DNA of 64,000 bases from CADEED01 sp035995425 (GTDB lineage Bacteria > Pseudomonadota > Gammaproteobacteria > Steroidobacterales > Steroidobacteraceae), in NCBI GenBank assembly GCA_035995425.1, contig DASYKM010000222.1, positions 1-64,000 on the forward strand, given 5' to 3'. This document shows positions 1-8,796 of the stretch, one piece after another (the stretch's first letter is position 1; every line of letters begins with the position of its first letter). The notes under the pieces were generated by a model, which ran no database searches, was not told where the DNA came from, and saw only the letters and a list, made by a program, of their open reading frames with translations. The translations under genes and the position numbers were made by a program.

Positions 1-1782
1 TCTCCAGCCCACGTAGTTCGAGCAGGAGTGGATGTCGAGCAGCACCTGGATGTTGTTGGCCGCCGCGGCCGTGATCATCGTCTCCAGTGCCAGCCGCGAA
101 TTGGCGATGCGCACCGAGGCGTGGTTCTTCAACACACTGCCCGTGCCCTGCGGATCGTTGGTGCTCAGCGTCTGAGGCACCAGCGGCAGGCGGATCATGT
201 TGATGCCCATGCCACTGATCTCGGCCATGGTCTGCTGAATGGTGCGTCCGGTGCCGGAGCCGCCATTCGCCCAGAACGTGTTGCCGATGTACTGCTCCAT
301 CGGCGCGCCGCTCGGGTTGGTGGCGTCGGTGGAAGGCTCATGCCGCCCTTCGAGTCCGAACCAGTTGCCGCAGCGGACCGGGAACACCGTGCCGTTGCGG
401 GTGATCCGGCCTTGCGGATTCACGCGGAACACAGCCGTGCCACTTGCGGGTCTCGTCACCGTGATCGTCGCCGGGTTGTAGCCCGTGGCGCTCGCGGTGA
501 ACGTGGCGGTCGCAAGCGTCGTGCCGGCGGCGGCCGTGAAGCTCACGGCGACCCCGGTATTCCAGTTGGCGCTCGTGAACGCGATCGTCGTCGGCGCGTT
601 CGTGATCGCCGTGCTGCCCGCCGTCCGCGCGACTGCCACGTTCACGGTACCCGTGGGCGCGGCCGAAAGTCGGATCGTCGAAGGCGAGCTGGCTCCGCCC
701 GTCACCGACACCGATGTCGGTGTCGCCGAGATCGAAGGCGTTGCACCCGAGATCGTGAACGGTACCGTGACCAGCGTGCTCAATACCGGCGTCGGAACGC
801 CGTTGTCGAAGGCCGTGGCCGACGCGCTGTGGCTGCCGGCGGCGAGGCCGGTGGCCGTCGCCGCGTATGGCGAGCTGGTGTCCGTTCCAACCAGCACGTT
901 GTCCACGCGGAATTCCACGCGTTGCACCGCGCCGCCCGCGTCGCTCGCGGTCGCCGCGAGATTGACGCTGGTAGTTCCCGCCGGGAACACCTGCCCGCTC
1001 GTCGGCGCCGTGATGGCAACCGTCGGCGGAGTATTCGCCGTGCCGCCGGCAACGGTGAAGGTCACCGAACTGCTGGCACTCAACGCTGGCGTCCCGTTGT
1101 CGACGGCTGTCGCCTGGGCAGTGTGCGTTCCCGCGGTCAGCGTACCGGTGCTGAACGTGGTGGCATACGGCGTGGCCGTATCAGTCGCGATCAGCGTGCC
1201 ATCGACGCGGAATTCGACGCGGGCAACCGCACCGCCCGGATCGGCGGCATTCGCCGTGAAGTTGGCGGTGACATTGGCGCCGAGCGACTGGCCCTGCGTC
1301 GGTGCCGTGACCGAGACCGTCGGCGCCGTATTCGTGGGCGTGGTTCCGCTGTTGCACGTGGTGCCATTCAGCGTGAACGAAGCCGGCGGGTTGTTGGTGC
1401 CACTGAAGGTGCCATTGAAAGCGATGTTGAATGGCGCATTCGTGGCAAGCGTCGCGTTCCACGACGCATTGCTCGCGGCCGTTACGTTCGCGCTCCCTGC
1501 CGCCTGCGTGTAGGTGACCGGCCAGCCGTTCGCAACGCGCTGTCCATTCGGGAAGGCGAATGCCAGCGTCCAGTTGGTGATCGAAGGCCCGGTGTTGGTG
1601 ATGTCGATACTGGCACCGAAGCCATTGCCGCCCACCCAGGTGGGGGCCGTGTATTTGACCGTGCAACTCGTGGGTGCCGTCTGCGCATACGCGCCCGACG
1701 CCCCGCATAACGCCACGATCGCCGTGGCTAACAACCATCGCAACCGGGCCCGAGACCCGGTCGCAGGTAATGAACGAGACAT
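1..1782 (-). CDS. Secreted CBM2 / Ig-like / GH5 glycoside hydrolase (C-terminus cut by window edge)
   Basis: The 594 residues present start MSRSLPATGS and the frame is open to base 1. A signal peptide ends near residue 34 (AYAQ). Residues about 38-142 look like a family 2 cellulose-binding module: Cys at both ends, conserved Trp residues, NTG and a terminal NGTTC. Two Ig-like repeats follow (about 148-247 and 250-347; both with PTV..TAP and VEFRVD), then a third beta-rich module to about 445. From about 450 a GH5 (clan A) catalytic domain begins, with GINMIRLP and VLLDIHS; the catalytic Glu residues lie outside the window. AGGAG sits 7 bases before the ATG. The enzyme probably hydrolyses cellulose or another beta-glucan outside the cell. 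The family is fairly secure, the substrate is not. Confidence 0.85.
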   Translation of the reverse strand, partial: MSRSLPATGSRARLRWLLATAIVALCGASGAYAQTAPTSCTVKYTAPTWVGGNGFGASIDITNTGPSITNWTLAFAFPNGQRVANGWPVTYTQAAGSANVTAASNASWNATLATNAPFNIAFNGTFSGTNNPPASFTLNGTTCNSGTTPTNTAPTVSVTAPTQGQSLGANVTANFTANAADPGGAVARVEFRVDGTLIATDTATPYATTFSTGTLTAGTHTAQATAVDNGTPALSASSSVTFTVAGGTANTPPTVAITAPTSGQVFPAGTTSVNLAATASDAGGAVQRVEFRVDNVLVGTDTSSPYAATATGLAAGSHSASATAFDNGVPTPVLSTLVTVPFTISGATPSISATPTSVSVTGGASSPSTIRLSAAPTGTVNVAVARTAGSTAITNAPTTIAFTSANWNTGVAVSFTAAAGTTLATATFTASATGYNPATITVTRPASGTAVFRVNPQGRITRNGTVFPVRCGNWFGLEGRHEPSTDATNPSGAPMEQYIGNTFWANGGSGTGRTIQQTMAEISGMGINMIRLPLVPQTLSTNDPQGTGSVLKNHASVRIANSRLALETMITAAAANNIQVLLDIHSCSNYVGWR

Positions 1783-2233
1783 AGTGAATTCTCCTGGCAA
1801 CGAGATTACCAATGGCTTGCCTGCGATCCAGGAGTTGGCGATGCAGCGGGAAATGCGCGTGTCTTTTCGCAGCACATGCAATCCCTGCACGTAACGAATC
1901 ACTCCATGATCACGGACGCCGCGTGAAGCGACGTCAATCGCAGACGAAGTCCCCCTGTGAGCGCTGCGACAATTACTCGCGTGGCCAGCGCTGTCAATGG
2001 GGGAAAGTAGCCGTCACCTATGCAACGTCGAATGCTGTCTCATGAAATGACCAGCTTGTCTCGCCGGCTGACTAACTTGTCTCGCCGGTTGGCTAACGTT
2101 TCGGAGCGCGGGTCGCTGAATGCCGCCGGCTAGGCGCGCCTCGGCCCGTCACCAGACGACTCCGACTGAACGCCATGGTCAAGCCGGCACATATATAAGT
2201 GTGCGAGACAGTGGTTGCTCCGGATGAAACGGC
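1783..2233. other. Intergenic region between the GH5 gene and the cytochrome operon
   Basis: About 450 bases without a credible gene; short open frames here have atypical composition. It must hold the GH5 promoter (reading leftwards) and the end of the cytochrome operon. The only clear structure is a short tandem repeat at 2050-2091. No convincing -35/-10 pair or terminator was seen. Confidence 0.6.
2050..2091. repeat. 21-bp direct tandem repeat, two copies
   Basis: Two adjacent 21-base units (2050-2070 and 2071-2091) match at 18 of 21 positions around the core CTTGTCTCGCCGG; a third partial unit may begin at 2092. It lies in the spacer upstream of the GH5 gene and downstream of the cytochrome operon. 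It could be a regulator site or simple slippage. Confidence 0.6.
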
Positions 2234-2614
2234 TCAAAGAGGTTTGAAATTGAAATGGCAATCGCGGCAGCCGTGCGCAATCGACAGCGCATTGCGGCGC
2301 GCGGCGGCGAAGCGGCCCGCGTCGAGCTCTTGCAGCGCGCGCTTGGCGAAATCGCGCCCTTCGCGGGAATAGCGCACCGCGTCCGCCGAGTCCGCACGCT
2401 TCTTGAAGAACTCTTCCATCATTCCGTACAGTTCTTCGAGCTCGCGCGCCGCGGCAACCGCGCCGCCGGAGTCGCGCGCCGCGATGTGGCGCTGCAGGTC
2501 CTGGCTGCCGTCGTCGATGCGTTGCATCCAGTCATCGAAATCGAAGATGTCGTGCGCGGCGGCACCGAACGACAGCATCGCGAACAGCGCGACCCATACG
2601 ACGCGCGTGCTCAT
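2234..2614 (-). CDS. Exported monohaem cytochrome c, class II-like
   Basis: 126 residues: a signal peptide (about 1-20, cleaved after GAAA), a helical body and a C-terminal haem motif CRDCH followed by FNFKPL. One CxxCH close to the C-terminus of a small four-helix protein is the class II (cytochrome c'/c556-like) layout. The start ATG overlaps the stop of the previous cytochrome gene by 4 bases (ATGA), so the pair is translationally coupled. Last gene of the eight-gene redox operon. Expected to be a periplasmic electron carrier; its partner is unknown. Confidence 0.8.
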   Translation of the reverse strand: MSTRVVWVALFAMLSFGAAAHDIFDFDDWMQRIDDGSQDLQRHIAARDSGGAVAAARELEELYGMMEEFFKKRADSADAVRYSREGRDFAKRALQELDAGRFAAARRNALSIAHGCRDCHFNFKPL

Positions 2615-3003
2615 TCCGGCGGCTTGTAGGCTTCGTGGCAGGTTTTGCAGGTGCGCACCACCGCGCGCACCCCGTTCGATGCGGCATCGAAGTCACCCGC
2701 CTGGATGGACTTCACCACGGCGGCCACGTGCTCCTGGCCTTCGCGCGCCAGCCCCGGGCCGCGCGGCGCCTCGGGCTTCGCCGAGAAATACTTCTCCGCC
2801 CACGCCAGTCCATCGCGCAGCACCTCGGCGTTGGCGAGCGACGCCTTCGCGTCCTGGCCGCCGACGTTGGAGTCGAGGTCCTTGACGGCGTCGTCCATCG
2901 AACGCATGAGCGTATCGTCGAAGTCGCTGAAGTCGATTTCCGCCGCCATCACACTTGCGGCCAGTGTCGCGAGCACGCCGGCCGCCAACCATTTCTTGCG
3001 CAT
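2611..3003 (-). CDS. Exported monohaem cytochrome c, class II-like
   Basis: 130 residues with signal peptide (about 1-21, ending SVMAA) and C-terminal CKTCHEAYK, the class II cytochrome c arrangement. It starts 11 bases after the stop of the DUF1501 gene and its stop overlaps the next cytochrome start. The two products share length and layout, including an acidic FDF/DFDD stretch just after the signal peptide, so they are probably paralogues. Likely periplasmic electron transfer. Confidence 0.82.
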   Translation of the reverse strand: MRKKWLAAGVLATLAASVMAAEIDFSDFDDTLMRSMDDAVKDLDSNVGGQDAKASLANAEVLRDGLAWAEKYFSAKPEAPRGPGLAREGQEHVAAVVKSIQAGDFDAASNGVRAVVRTCKTCHEAYKPPE

Positions 3004-3014
3004 CGCGATTCTTG

Positions 3015-4448
3015 TCAGCTCACGATGTTCTTGATGACGTCGCCGAACACCGTGGTTGCACGCTCGGTGCGGCCCTGGTGCATGAACGTGAGCTTCTGGT
3101 GATCGAGGCCTAGCTGCTGCAGCACCGTCGCCTGGAGATCATAGGTGTCGACGATGCCCTCCTGCGCACGCAAACCGATTTCGTCGGTCGAGCCATAACT
3201 ACCGGGCTTGATGCCGCCGCCGGCAATCCAGCTCGTGTAGCCCCACGGATTGTGGTCGCGGCCGTCACCCGTCTGGCCATAAGGCGTGCGACCGAACTCC
3301 GCGGTCCAGACCACCAGGGTGCTGTCGAGCAGGCCACGCGCCTTGAGGTCACGCAGCAGCGCGGCGATCGGCTTGTCGACGGTCTTCGACATGACACCGT
3401 GATTCTTTTCGATGTTCTGGTGCGCATCCCAGGACTGGATGCCCTCTTCCTGCGTGCCGGAGATGACGTGCACGAATCGCACGCCGCGTTCGACGAGCCG
3501 GCGCGCGCGCAGAACGGCCGTGCCATATTCGTCGGTCGGTGTTTCGCCAATGCCATACATGGCGCGCGTCGCCGCGGTTTCCTGCTTCAGGTCCACGGCT
3601 TCGGGTGCCGCCACCTGCATGCGGTAGGCGAGATCATAGGAACGCGTACGCGCTTCCAGTTCGGTGTCCCCTGGGTGCGCAGCCGCGTGCTTTTCATTGA
3701 GCTGCTTGAGCAGGTCGAGCGTCCCGCGTTGTTCGGCCTGCACCACGCGATCGGGCCGCTGCAGAAAGAGGATCGGCGAATCGCCCTGGCGAAACGAGGT
3801 GCCCTGAAAGGTCGCGGGCAGAAAGCCCGAGCTCCAGATCACCTGGCCGTTGCCACCACCCGCGCCGCCCTTGCCGGTGGGTAGCACGACGAAGGCGGGC
3901 AAGTCCGGATTGCCGCTGCCGAGACCGTAGGTGATCCACGCGCCGAGCGAAGGACGCCCCGGCACCAGCGCGCTGGTGTGCAGTTTGAGCGAAGAGATGA
4001 CGTGCGTGCTTCCCTCGGTCTTGCAACCCTTGAGGAAGGCGATGTTGTCGACATGCCTGGCGATGTTGGGCAGCAGGTCCGACACCCAGGCGCCGGTCTC
4101 GCCGAACTGCTTCCAGGTGCGGGGTGTCGCGGTCAATGCGCCGACACCGCCGTCGGTCGCGGTCTTGAGTCCCTTCGAGAAGGACTCGGGCAACGGCTGG
4201 CCATGTAGTTTGATGAGCTGTGGCTTGTAGTCGAAGAGGTCGAGCGTGCTGGGGGCGCCCGCCATGTGCAGCCAGATCACCGACTTCACCTTCGCCGGAA
4301 AATGCGGCTGCTTGGGCGCGAGCGGATCGACGTAATCCGAAGCTGCGTTCGCCGATGCGCGGCCGGGCAACAGGGTGCCCAGTGCCAGGCTTCCGGCTCC
4401 GAGGCCGGCGCCGATGAGAAGATCCCTGCGTGATGTCGTACGGTTCAT
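3015..4448 (-). CDS. Tat-exported DUF1501 protein
   Basis: 477 residues from ATG at 4448 (MNRTTSRRDLL); an in-frame TTG at 4463 is a poorer choice because GGGAAC precedes the ATG. The twin-arginine motif RRDLLIGAG and the following hydrophobic stretch indicate Tat export. The body is DUF1501, a family with a sulfatase/alkaline-phosphatase-like fold: VIWLHMAGAPSTLDLFDYKP near the N-terminus, WTAEFGRTPYGQTGDGRDHNPWGY in two recognisable halves near the C-terminus. DUF1501 genes are typically paired with DUF1549/DUF1553 genes, as here (26 bases upstream). The reaction is unknown. Confidence 0.85.
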   Translation of the reverse strand: MNRTTSRRDLLIGAGLGAGSLALGTLLPGRASANAASDYVDPLAPKQPHFPAKVKSVIWLHMAGAPSTLDLFDYKPQLIKLHGQPLPESFSKGLKTATDGGVGALTATPRTWKQFGETGAWVSDLLPNIARHVDNIAFLKGCKTEGSTHVISSLKLHTSALVPGRPSLGAWITYGLGSGNPDLPAFVVLPTGKGGAGGGNGQVIWSSGFLPATFQGTSFRQGDSPILFLQRPDRVVQAEQRGTLDLLKQLNEKHAAAHPGDTELEARTRSYDLAYRMQVAAPEAVDLKQETAATRAMYGIGETPTDEYGTAVLRARRLVERGVRFVHVISGTQEEGIQSWDAHQNIEKNHGVMSKTVDKPIAALLRDLKARGLLDSTLVVWTAEFGRTPYGQTGDGRDHNPWGYTSWIAGGGIKPGSYGSTDEIGLRAQEGIVDTYDLQATVLQQLGLDHQKLTFMHQGRTERATTVFGDVIKNIVS

Positions 4449-4474
4449 GGAATGGGTTCCCAAGAGAATAAAAG

Positions 4475-6907
4475 TTAGAAGCGGTAGCTGAATTCGTTGG
4501 AGTTGGCGAGCGCGTGCGCAAGGTCGACGAAGGCCGCGGCGCGTGCGGCACGGCTGTCGATCGCCGGTGCCGGCTGTTCTTTCGCGGCCGTACCCAGCTT
4601 GCTGACGCCGCCCTGCTGCTGCTTCTCGACGAACGAGACCAGCGCGGCCTTTTCGTAGCGGTCGGCGCTGCGCCCGTAGAGCGTCTTGTACAGACGGTCG
4701 AGCTCCTGGCCGACCTGCGGATTCTCGCCGTAGCCATCAGGAGCGACGATGGCCTTGCCCTCGGCGAGCTGCGCCGACAGAACCTTTTCCTGACTGTCGA
4801 GGAAGGCGAGCAACGTCCGGGTCTCATCCTTGCTCGGCTCGCGCGCATAGAGGATTTCGAACAGGCGTGCCACGCGTGCCTGGTCCTTTTCGCCCGCTTC
4901 GCGGATCACGCGCCCGGCCAGCACCTGCGACCAGTTGTACACCAGGTCGCTGTTGATGAGCGCCAGCGCCTGCGGCGCGGTGGTGGTCACCTCGCGCTTG
5001 CCGTGCACGGTCTGCGGATTCGCCCAGTCGAACGTGTCGAGCAGCGGATACGGATTGTTGCGCTTCACGAAGATATAGACGCTGCGGCGATTCTGATCGC
5101 GCGGGTTCTCCGAAACCTTCCAGCTGTTCTCGTTCTGGCCCGCCTGGTTCGGCAGCGGCGGTTGCGGCGGATAGACCGGCGGTCCGCCGATCGTCTCATC
5201 GAGCAGGCCCGCGGCCTGCAGCAGCGAATCGCGAATCTGCTCCGCATCGAGCCGCTGCCGCGGGAACACGGCTAACAACTTGTTCTGCGGATCCAGCCTG
5301 GCGGCGTCCTCGCGATATTCGGACGATTGCCGGTAGGTGCTCGACAACAGGATCTGCCGCTGCAGCGCCTTGACGCTCCAGTTGCCGTCGTGCACGAAGC
5401 TGCTCGCGAGATAGTCGAGCAGCTCCGGGTGCGTGGGCTTGGTGCCCATCTTGCCGAAGTCGCCGACGGTCTCGACGATCGCGTGGCCGAAATACTGGCC
5501 CCAGAGACGATTCACGAACACGCGCGCGGTCAGCGGGTTCTCGGGACTCACTATCCAGTTGGCGAGCGCGGTGCGGCGGCCGGATGAACTCGCGGTCGGC
5601 TTGATCTCCGGCCGCGCATCGGTGAACAACGCCGGGAAACCCGGCTGCACTTCGTCAAGCTTGCGATCGTATATGCCCTTGAATAGCACATAGGTCGGCG
5701 GCGCGTCGGAATGCCCGAGCTCGGTGATGGTGGACAGCTGGCCCAGCTCCTTCGGCTTGAGCTTGTCGAATTTCTTGAGATCCGCCTCGAGCTCCTGGTA
5801 CTCGAGATATTTCTCCGGCGCCTTCTGCTTGAGACGCACGACCGCGTTACGCGTGCGGCCCTGCATGGTCCACAGGTTGCGGTGATAGATCCAGCGATCG
5901 TAGGGAGTCTGCTCGGCCTCCGGCTTCGCGATCGACACGCGCGTCTCCGGCACGAAGCCCGACAGGCGGTCCTCCTCGAGCTTGTCGATGACGGGCTGCA
6001 GGATGGCATCCATCTTTGCCTGGACATCCTTCGTCGCCGCTTCGTACTTCGCCTTCTTCTTGTTGTAGTCGGCGATTTCCTCGGCGGTCGCGGCCGGCAC
6101 ATCGTCGTTCCAGCTGGCGTTCACGAAGAACGACTGCAGCTGGTAGTACTCCTTCTGCGAAATCTTGTCGAACTTGTGGTTGTGGCACTGCGCGCAACCC
6201 ACGGTGCTGCCTAACAACACGGTGCCGACGGTATCGGTCAGGTCGTTGGCGACCTCCTGCTTCTTGAGGTTCAGGTCGCGCGCGTTGATCTCGTCGGGGA
6301 AGTTGCGCAGGAACCCGGTGGCGATCAATGCCTCCTGCTCGGTGGGCCAGAGCTCATCGCCGGCGAGCTGCTCCTTGACGAAGCGGTCGTAGGGCTTGTC
6401 GTCGTTGAACGCCTTGATGACGTAATCGCGATAGCGCCAGATGTTCGGGCGCGTGCCGTCGGCGTTGTAACCATCGCTGTCGGCATAACGGGAAAGATCG
6501 AGCCAGCGGCGGCCCCAGCGTTCACCGTATCTTGGCGACGCCAGCAGGCGCTCGACCAGTTTTTCGTAAGCGTCCCTGGAATGATCTTTCTCGAAAGCGC
6601 GGACTTCGTCGGGCGTCGGCAGCAGGCCCCAGGTGTCGAGCGTCGCGCGACGAATGAAGGTGGCGCGACCGGCGTCCTTCGACGGGGTGAGCTTCGCCTC
6701 CTCGAGCTTCGCGAGGATGAAAGCGTCGACGGGCGTGCGCACCCACTTGGCACGTTCCACCGCGGGAATGGCCGGCCGTTGCACGGGTTGATAGGCCCAT
6801 GGTCTGGTGGTGGCGGATTTTTCGGGCGCCTCGGTGGCGGCGGTGGCAGCCGCAACGAATCCAAACGCTGAAAGCAACGCGATCGAGACCGACTTCATCT
6901 TCTTCAT
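4475..6907 (-). CDS. DUF1549/DUF1553 protein with a haem-binding CxxCH
   Basis: 810 residues with a signal peptide (about 1-23). The N-terminal half is DUF1549 (PSCyt2): VDAFILAKLE, RRATLDTWGLLPTPDEV, YGERWGRRWLDLSRYADSDG, then CAQCHNHKFDKISQ, one c-type haem motif. The C-terminal half is DUF1553 (PSD1): NPLTARVFVNRLWGQYFG, DFGKMGTKPTHPELLDYLA, and TAPQALALINSDLV. This architecture is abundant in Planctomycetes and Verrucomicrobia and accompanies DUF1501. Here it sits between cytochrome b561 (152 bases upstream) and DUF1501 (26 bases downstream). Probably a periplasmic haem enzyme of unknown substrate. Confidence 0.87.
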   Translation of the reverse strand: MKKMKSVSIALLSAFGFVAAATAATEAPEKSATTRPWAYQPVQRPAIPAVERAKWVRTPVDAFILAKLEEAKLTPSKDAGRATFIRRATLDTWGLLPTPDEVRAFEKDHSRDAYEKLVERLLASPRYGERWGRRWLDLSRYADSDGYNADGTRPNIWRYRDYVIKAFNDDKPYDRFVKEQLAGDELWPTEQEALIATGFLRNFPDEINARDLNLKKQEVANDLTDTVGTVLLGSTVGCAQCHNHKFDKISQKEYYQLQSFFVNASWNDDVPAATAEEIADYNKKKAKYEAATKDVQAKMDAILQPVIDKLEEDRLSGFVPETRVSIAKPEAEQTPYDRWIYHRNLWTMQGRTRNAVVRLKQKAPEKYLEYQELEADLKKFDKLKPKELGQLSTITELGHSDAPPTYVLFKGIYDRKLDEVQPGFPALFTDARPEIKPTASSSGRRTALANWIVSPENPLTARVFVNRLWGQYFGHAIVETVGDFGKMGTKPTHPELLDYLASSFVHDGNWSVKALQRQILLSSTYRQSSEYREDAARLDPQNKLLAVFPRQRLDAEQIRDSLLQAAGLLDETIGGPPVYPPQPPLPNQAGQNENSWKVSENPRDQNRRSVYIFVKRNNPYPLLDTFDWANPQTVHGKREVTTTAPQALALINSDLVYNWSQVLAGRVIREAGEKDQARVARLFEILYAREPSKDETRTLLAFLDSQEKVLSAQLAEGKAIVAPDGYGENPQVGQELDRLYKTLYGRSADRYEKAALVSFVEKQQQGGVSKLGTAAKEQPAPAIDSRAARAAAFVDLAHALANSNEFSYRF

Positions 6908-7000
6908 ACTGCCTGTTCTCTGGGTCCATTCCGGGTGGAGTGCGAAGCGAATACTCGATTACGCCCGGTTGGCGTTCCAATCACGATTGAGTGAAGACAT

Positions 7001-7016
7001 ATGCCCGGCCGGGCAT
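7001..7016. repeat. Perfect 16-bp palindrome inside the redox operon
   Basis: ATGCCCGGCCGGGCAT at 7001-7016 is perfectly self-complementary. It lies in the only long spacer (152 bases) of the operon, between the cytochrome b561 stop and the DUF1549/DUF1553 start. It could be a dimeric regulator site or an RNA hairpin modulating read-through; there is no U-tract. Confidence 0.5.
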
Positions 7017-7059
7017 GTACCACTCTAACTACAGTGGCGGTATCAATCCTGTAACCTGG

Positions 7060-7761
7060 TCATTCGAACTCGACGACCGCCGGCGCCGGAGCCTGGACGA
7101 CGAACCAGCTCACCGTGGCGACCAGCCCGGTGAGCAACAGCAGCGCCAGCCACAGCCGCGACGAGGAAATGGCCTCGTGCTCCGCCACCAGCGGCGCCGG
7201 CTTGTTTCCCGAGATCATCGGGCCGATGAGGTCGTGGCCCGCGAACACGCGATGGCCGATCACCGCGAGCACGTGCAGCACGACGGCGATGAGGATCCAG
7301 TCGAACAGCCGCCGGTGCCACGACGTGAGCCGCAGGCTCAGCCCGTCGCTGATGTAGCCGTACAGCGGACCGGTATTGAAGATTTCGTCATTGGCGAAGA
7401 GTCCGGTGACGCCCTGCGCGAGCAGCGTCAGCAGGAGGAACGTCACCATCCACGCGCCAAGCGGATTGTGACCCGCGGTTGCCGGCGCGGCGCCCCGCAG
7501 CGCGGACACCAGATAGCGCCAGGTGGCGCGCGGCCCGCGAAGAAAATACGCGAACCTCGCATGCCGCGTGCCCGCGACGCCCCAGGCAATGCGGAACGCC
7601 GCGAGCACCACCACTAGATAGCCGAACCACAGGTGATATTTGAAGTACGCGACTCCGAGCTTGTGAGTCGCGTATGAACCGGCGATACCGAACACCAGCA
7701 GCCAGTGCACGACGCGCACCGGCAAGTCCCAGACGCGTCGCGTACCTGCTGGCTCACTCAT
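7060..7761 (-). CDS. Cytochrome b561-family membrane protein
   Basis: 233 residues. The N-terminus WDLPVRVVHWLLVFGIAGSY and later SWHRRLFDWILIAVVLHVLAVIGHR carry the His residues typical of Ni/Fe-hydrogenase-type cytochrome b / b561 proteins that bind two b haems across the membrane. Four helices are evident (about 17-35, 42-61, 98-120, 150-170) plus a C-terminal one (about 204-224). It ends 152 bases before the DUF1549/DUF1553 start and begins 9 bases after the rhodanese-like gene. It probably links the quinone pool to the periplasmic cytochromes of this operon. Confidence 0.85.
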   Translation of the reverse strand: MSEPAGTRRVWDLPVRVVHWLLVFGIAGSYATHKLGVAYFKYHLWFGYLVVVLAAFRIAWGVAGTRHARFAYFLRGPRATWRYLVSALRGAAPATAGHNPLGAWMVTFLLLTLLAQGVTGLFANDEIFNTGPLYGYISDGLSLRLTSWHRRLFDWILIAVVLHVLAVIGHRVFAGHDLIGPMISGNKPAPLVAEHEAISSSRLWLALLLLTGLVATVSWFVVQAPAPAVVEFE

Positions 7762-7770
7762 CCCGGACCA

Positions 7771-8250
7771 CTATTTTGCGGCGGGAGTTTGCGCTGCCGC
7801 GCTCGCCGGAGCAGCACGCTGCGGAATCTCGATCTTGGTGAGCTTGCCGCCCTGCTCCTCGTACGTCTGGGCTCCGAGGAGTCCGGCGACCTTGAAGCCC
7901 TTGGAAGTCAGCAGATCGGCAGCGCGACCACTGCGAACGGCGTGATTGGATACCGTCACGATCGTGCGGCCCTTCGGAATCCAGTCGATCTGTTGCTCGA
8001 GGTCCTTGCTCTGAATGCTCAGGTAGACGGGGAATCCGCCGATGCGGGTCAACTCGTCCGGCCGACGCAGGTCGATGATGAGCAGATCGTCAGGCTTGGC
8101 CAGCAATTGCTCGAACTCGGCCCGGGTGAGCTCATGTGCGAGTGCTTTGGGCCGCGTTGCCGGCTGCGCCGCGGGCTCGGCGGCGAAAGCTGTGCCCGCC
8201 GCCAGCGCGGCGAGTATCAACAGTGGTCTGGACAGTCGTTTTGCAATCAT
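7771..8250 (-). CDS. Exported rhodanese-like protein without the catalytic Cys
   Basis: 159 residues from ATG at 8250, which has AAGGAGA 5 bases upstream; an in-frame start 63 bases earlier has no such site. A signal peptide (about 1-24) precedes one rhodanese domain: TRAEFEQLLAKPDDLLIIDLRRPDEL, then TIVTVSNHAVRSGRAADLLTS. Active rhodaneses have Cys just before the RSG loop; here the segment reads SNHAVRSGR, with no Cys. It is therefore probably a non-catalytic binding or redox-accessory protein of the cytochrome operon. Confidence 0.78.
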   Translation of the reverse strand: MIAKRLSRPLLILAALAAGTAFAAEPAAQPATRPKALAHELTRAEFEQLLAKPDDLLIIDLRRPDELTRIGGFPVYLSIQSKDLEQQIDWIPKGRTIVTVSNHAVRSGRAADLLTSKGFKVAGLLGAQTYEEQGGKLTKIEIPQRAAPASAAAQTPAAK

Positions 8251-8276
8251 CTCGATCTCCTTGAAAGTCGTTGGCG

Positions 8277-8774
8277 TCACTTCGAACGGAATTTGTCGTG
8301 GCAGGCCTTGCAATCGTTGCCGACCGCCGCGACCGCACCCTTGAGCTCATCTCCCGCGCTGCTGCTGTTCTCGACGACTTCGGCCAGCGTCCTGGTATGC
8401 GCGCCGAAATCCTGGACGATCTGGTCGAACTCCTTGCGATTCGTCCAGATGGCGGGCAACGCGCGCGTCTTGCCTTCCCTCGAAATGTCCGGGTAGGCGT
8501 CGCCGACGAAGGTCGCAATCTGTGCCAGCCGCGTTGCCTGCCTGGTGGCGCTCTCCGCCTTGAAGTCGGCCTTGCCCTGCGCAACCTGTGAGAGCGGACC
8601 GAAGTTGCCGGCGACGATCTTGTAGACCGCCTGGCGATACTCGATGGCGCGCTCCGCAGGTGTAGGGCCGGCAGGCGCGGCGCTCGCGGGCGGCGGGGTC
8701 TGTGCCAGGACTGAAGCTGCGCACAATCCCAGCGCGACGGCCGCGGCCAATCGAAATGTCTTCAACGCATTCAT
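8277..8774 (-). CDS. Exported cytochrome c' (class II)
   Basis: 165 residues from ATG at 8774 (GGAG 9 bases upstream; a TTG directly before it is less likely). Signal peptide about 1-24 (SVLAQ), a Pro/Ala-rich linker, then the helical cytochrome c' body: AIEYRQAVYKIVAGNFGPLSQV, DAYPDISREGKTRALPAIW and terminal CKACHDKFR. The spacing to the C-terminus fits cytochrome c'. It lies 26 bases upstream of the rhodanese-like gene and 22 bases downstream of another cytochrome c'. Likely periplasmic electron carrier or NO-binding haem protein. Confidence 0.87.
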   Translation of the reverse strand: MNALKTFRLAAAVALGLCAASVLAQTPPPASAAPAGPTPAERAIEYRQAVYKIVAGNFGPLSQVAQGKADFKAESATRQATRLAQIATFVGDAYPDISREGKTRALPAIWTNRKEFDQIVQDFGAHTRTLAEVVENSSSAGDELKGAVAAVGNDCKACHDKFRSK

Positions 8775-8796
8775 CAATTCATCTCCGGTGATTGGA

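Noticed and set aside
485..1513. 342-codon plus-strand frame with Val/Ala-rich, membrane-like product
   Set aside because: Mirror of the Ala/Thr/Val-rich Ig-like repeats of the GH5 protein on the other strand; no ribosome site.
28..1710. 560-codon plus-strand frame over the GH5 gene
   Set aside because: Arg-rich low-complexity product antisense to a gene with signal peptide, CBM2, Ig-like and GH5 motifs in order.
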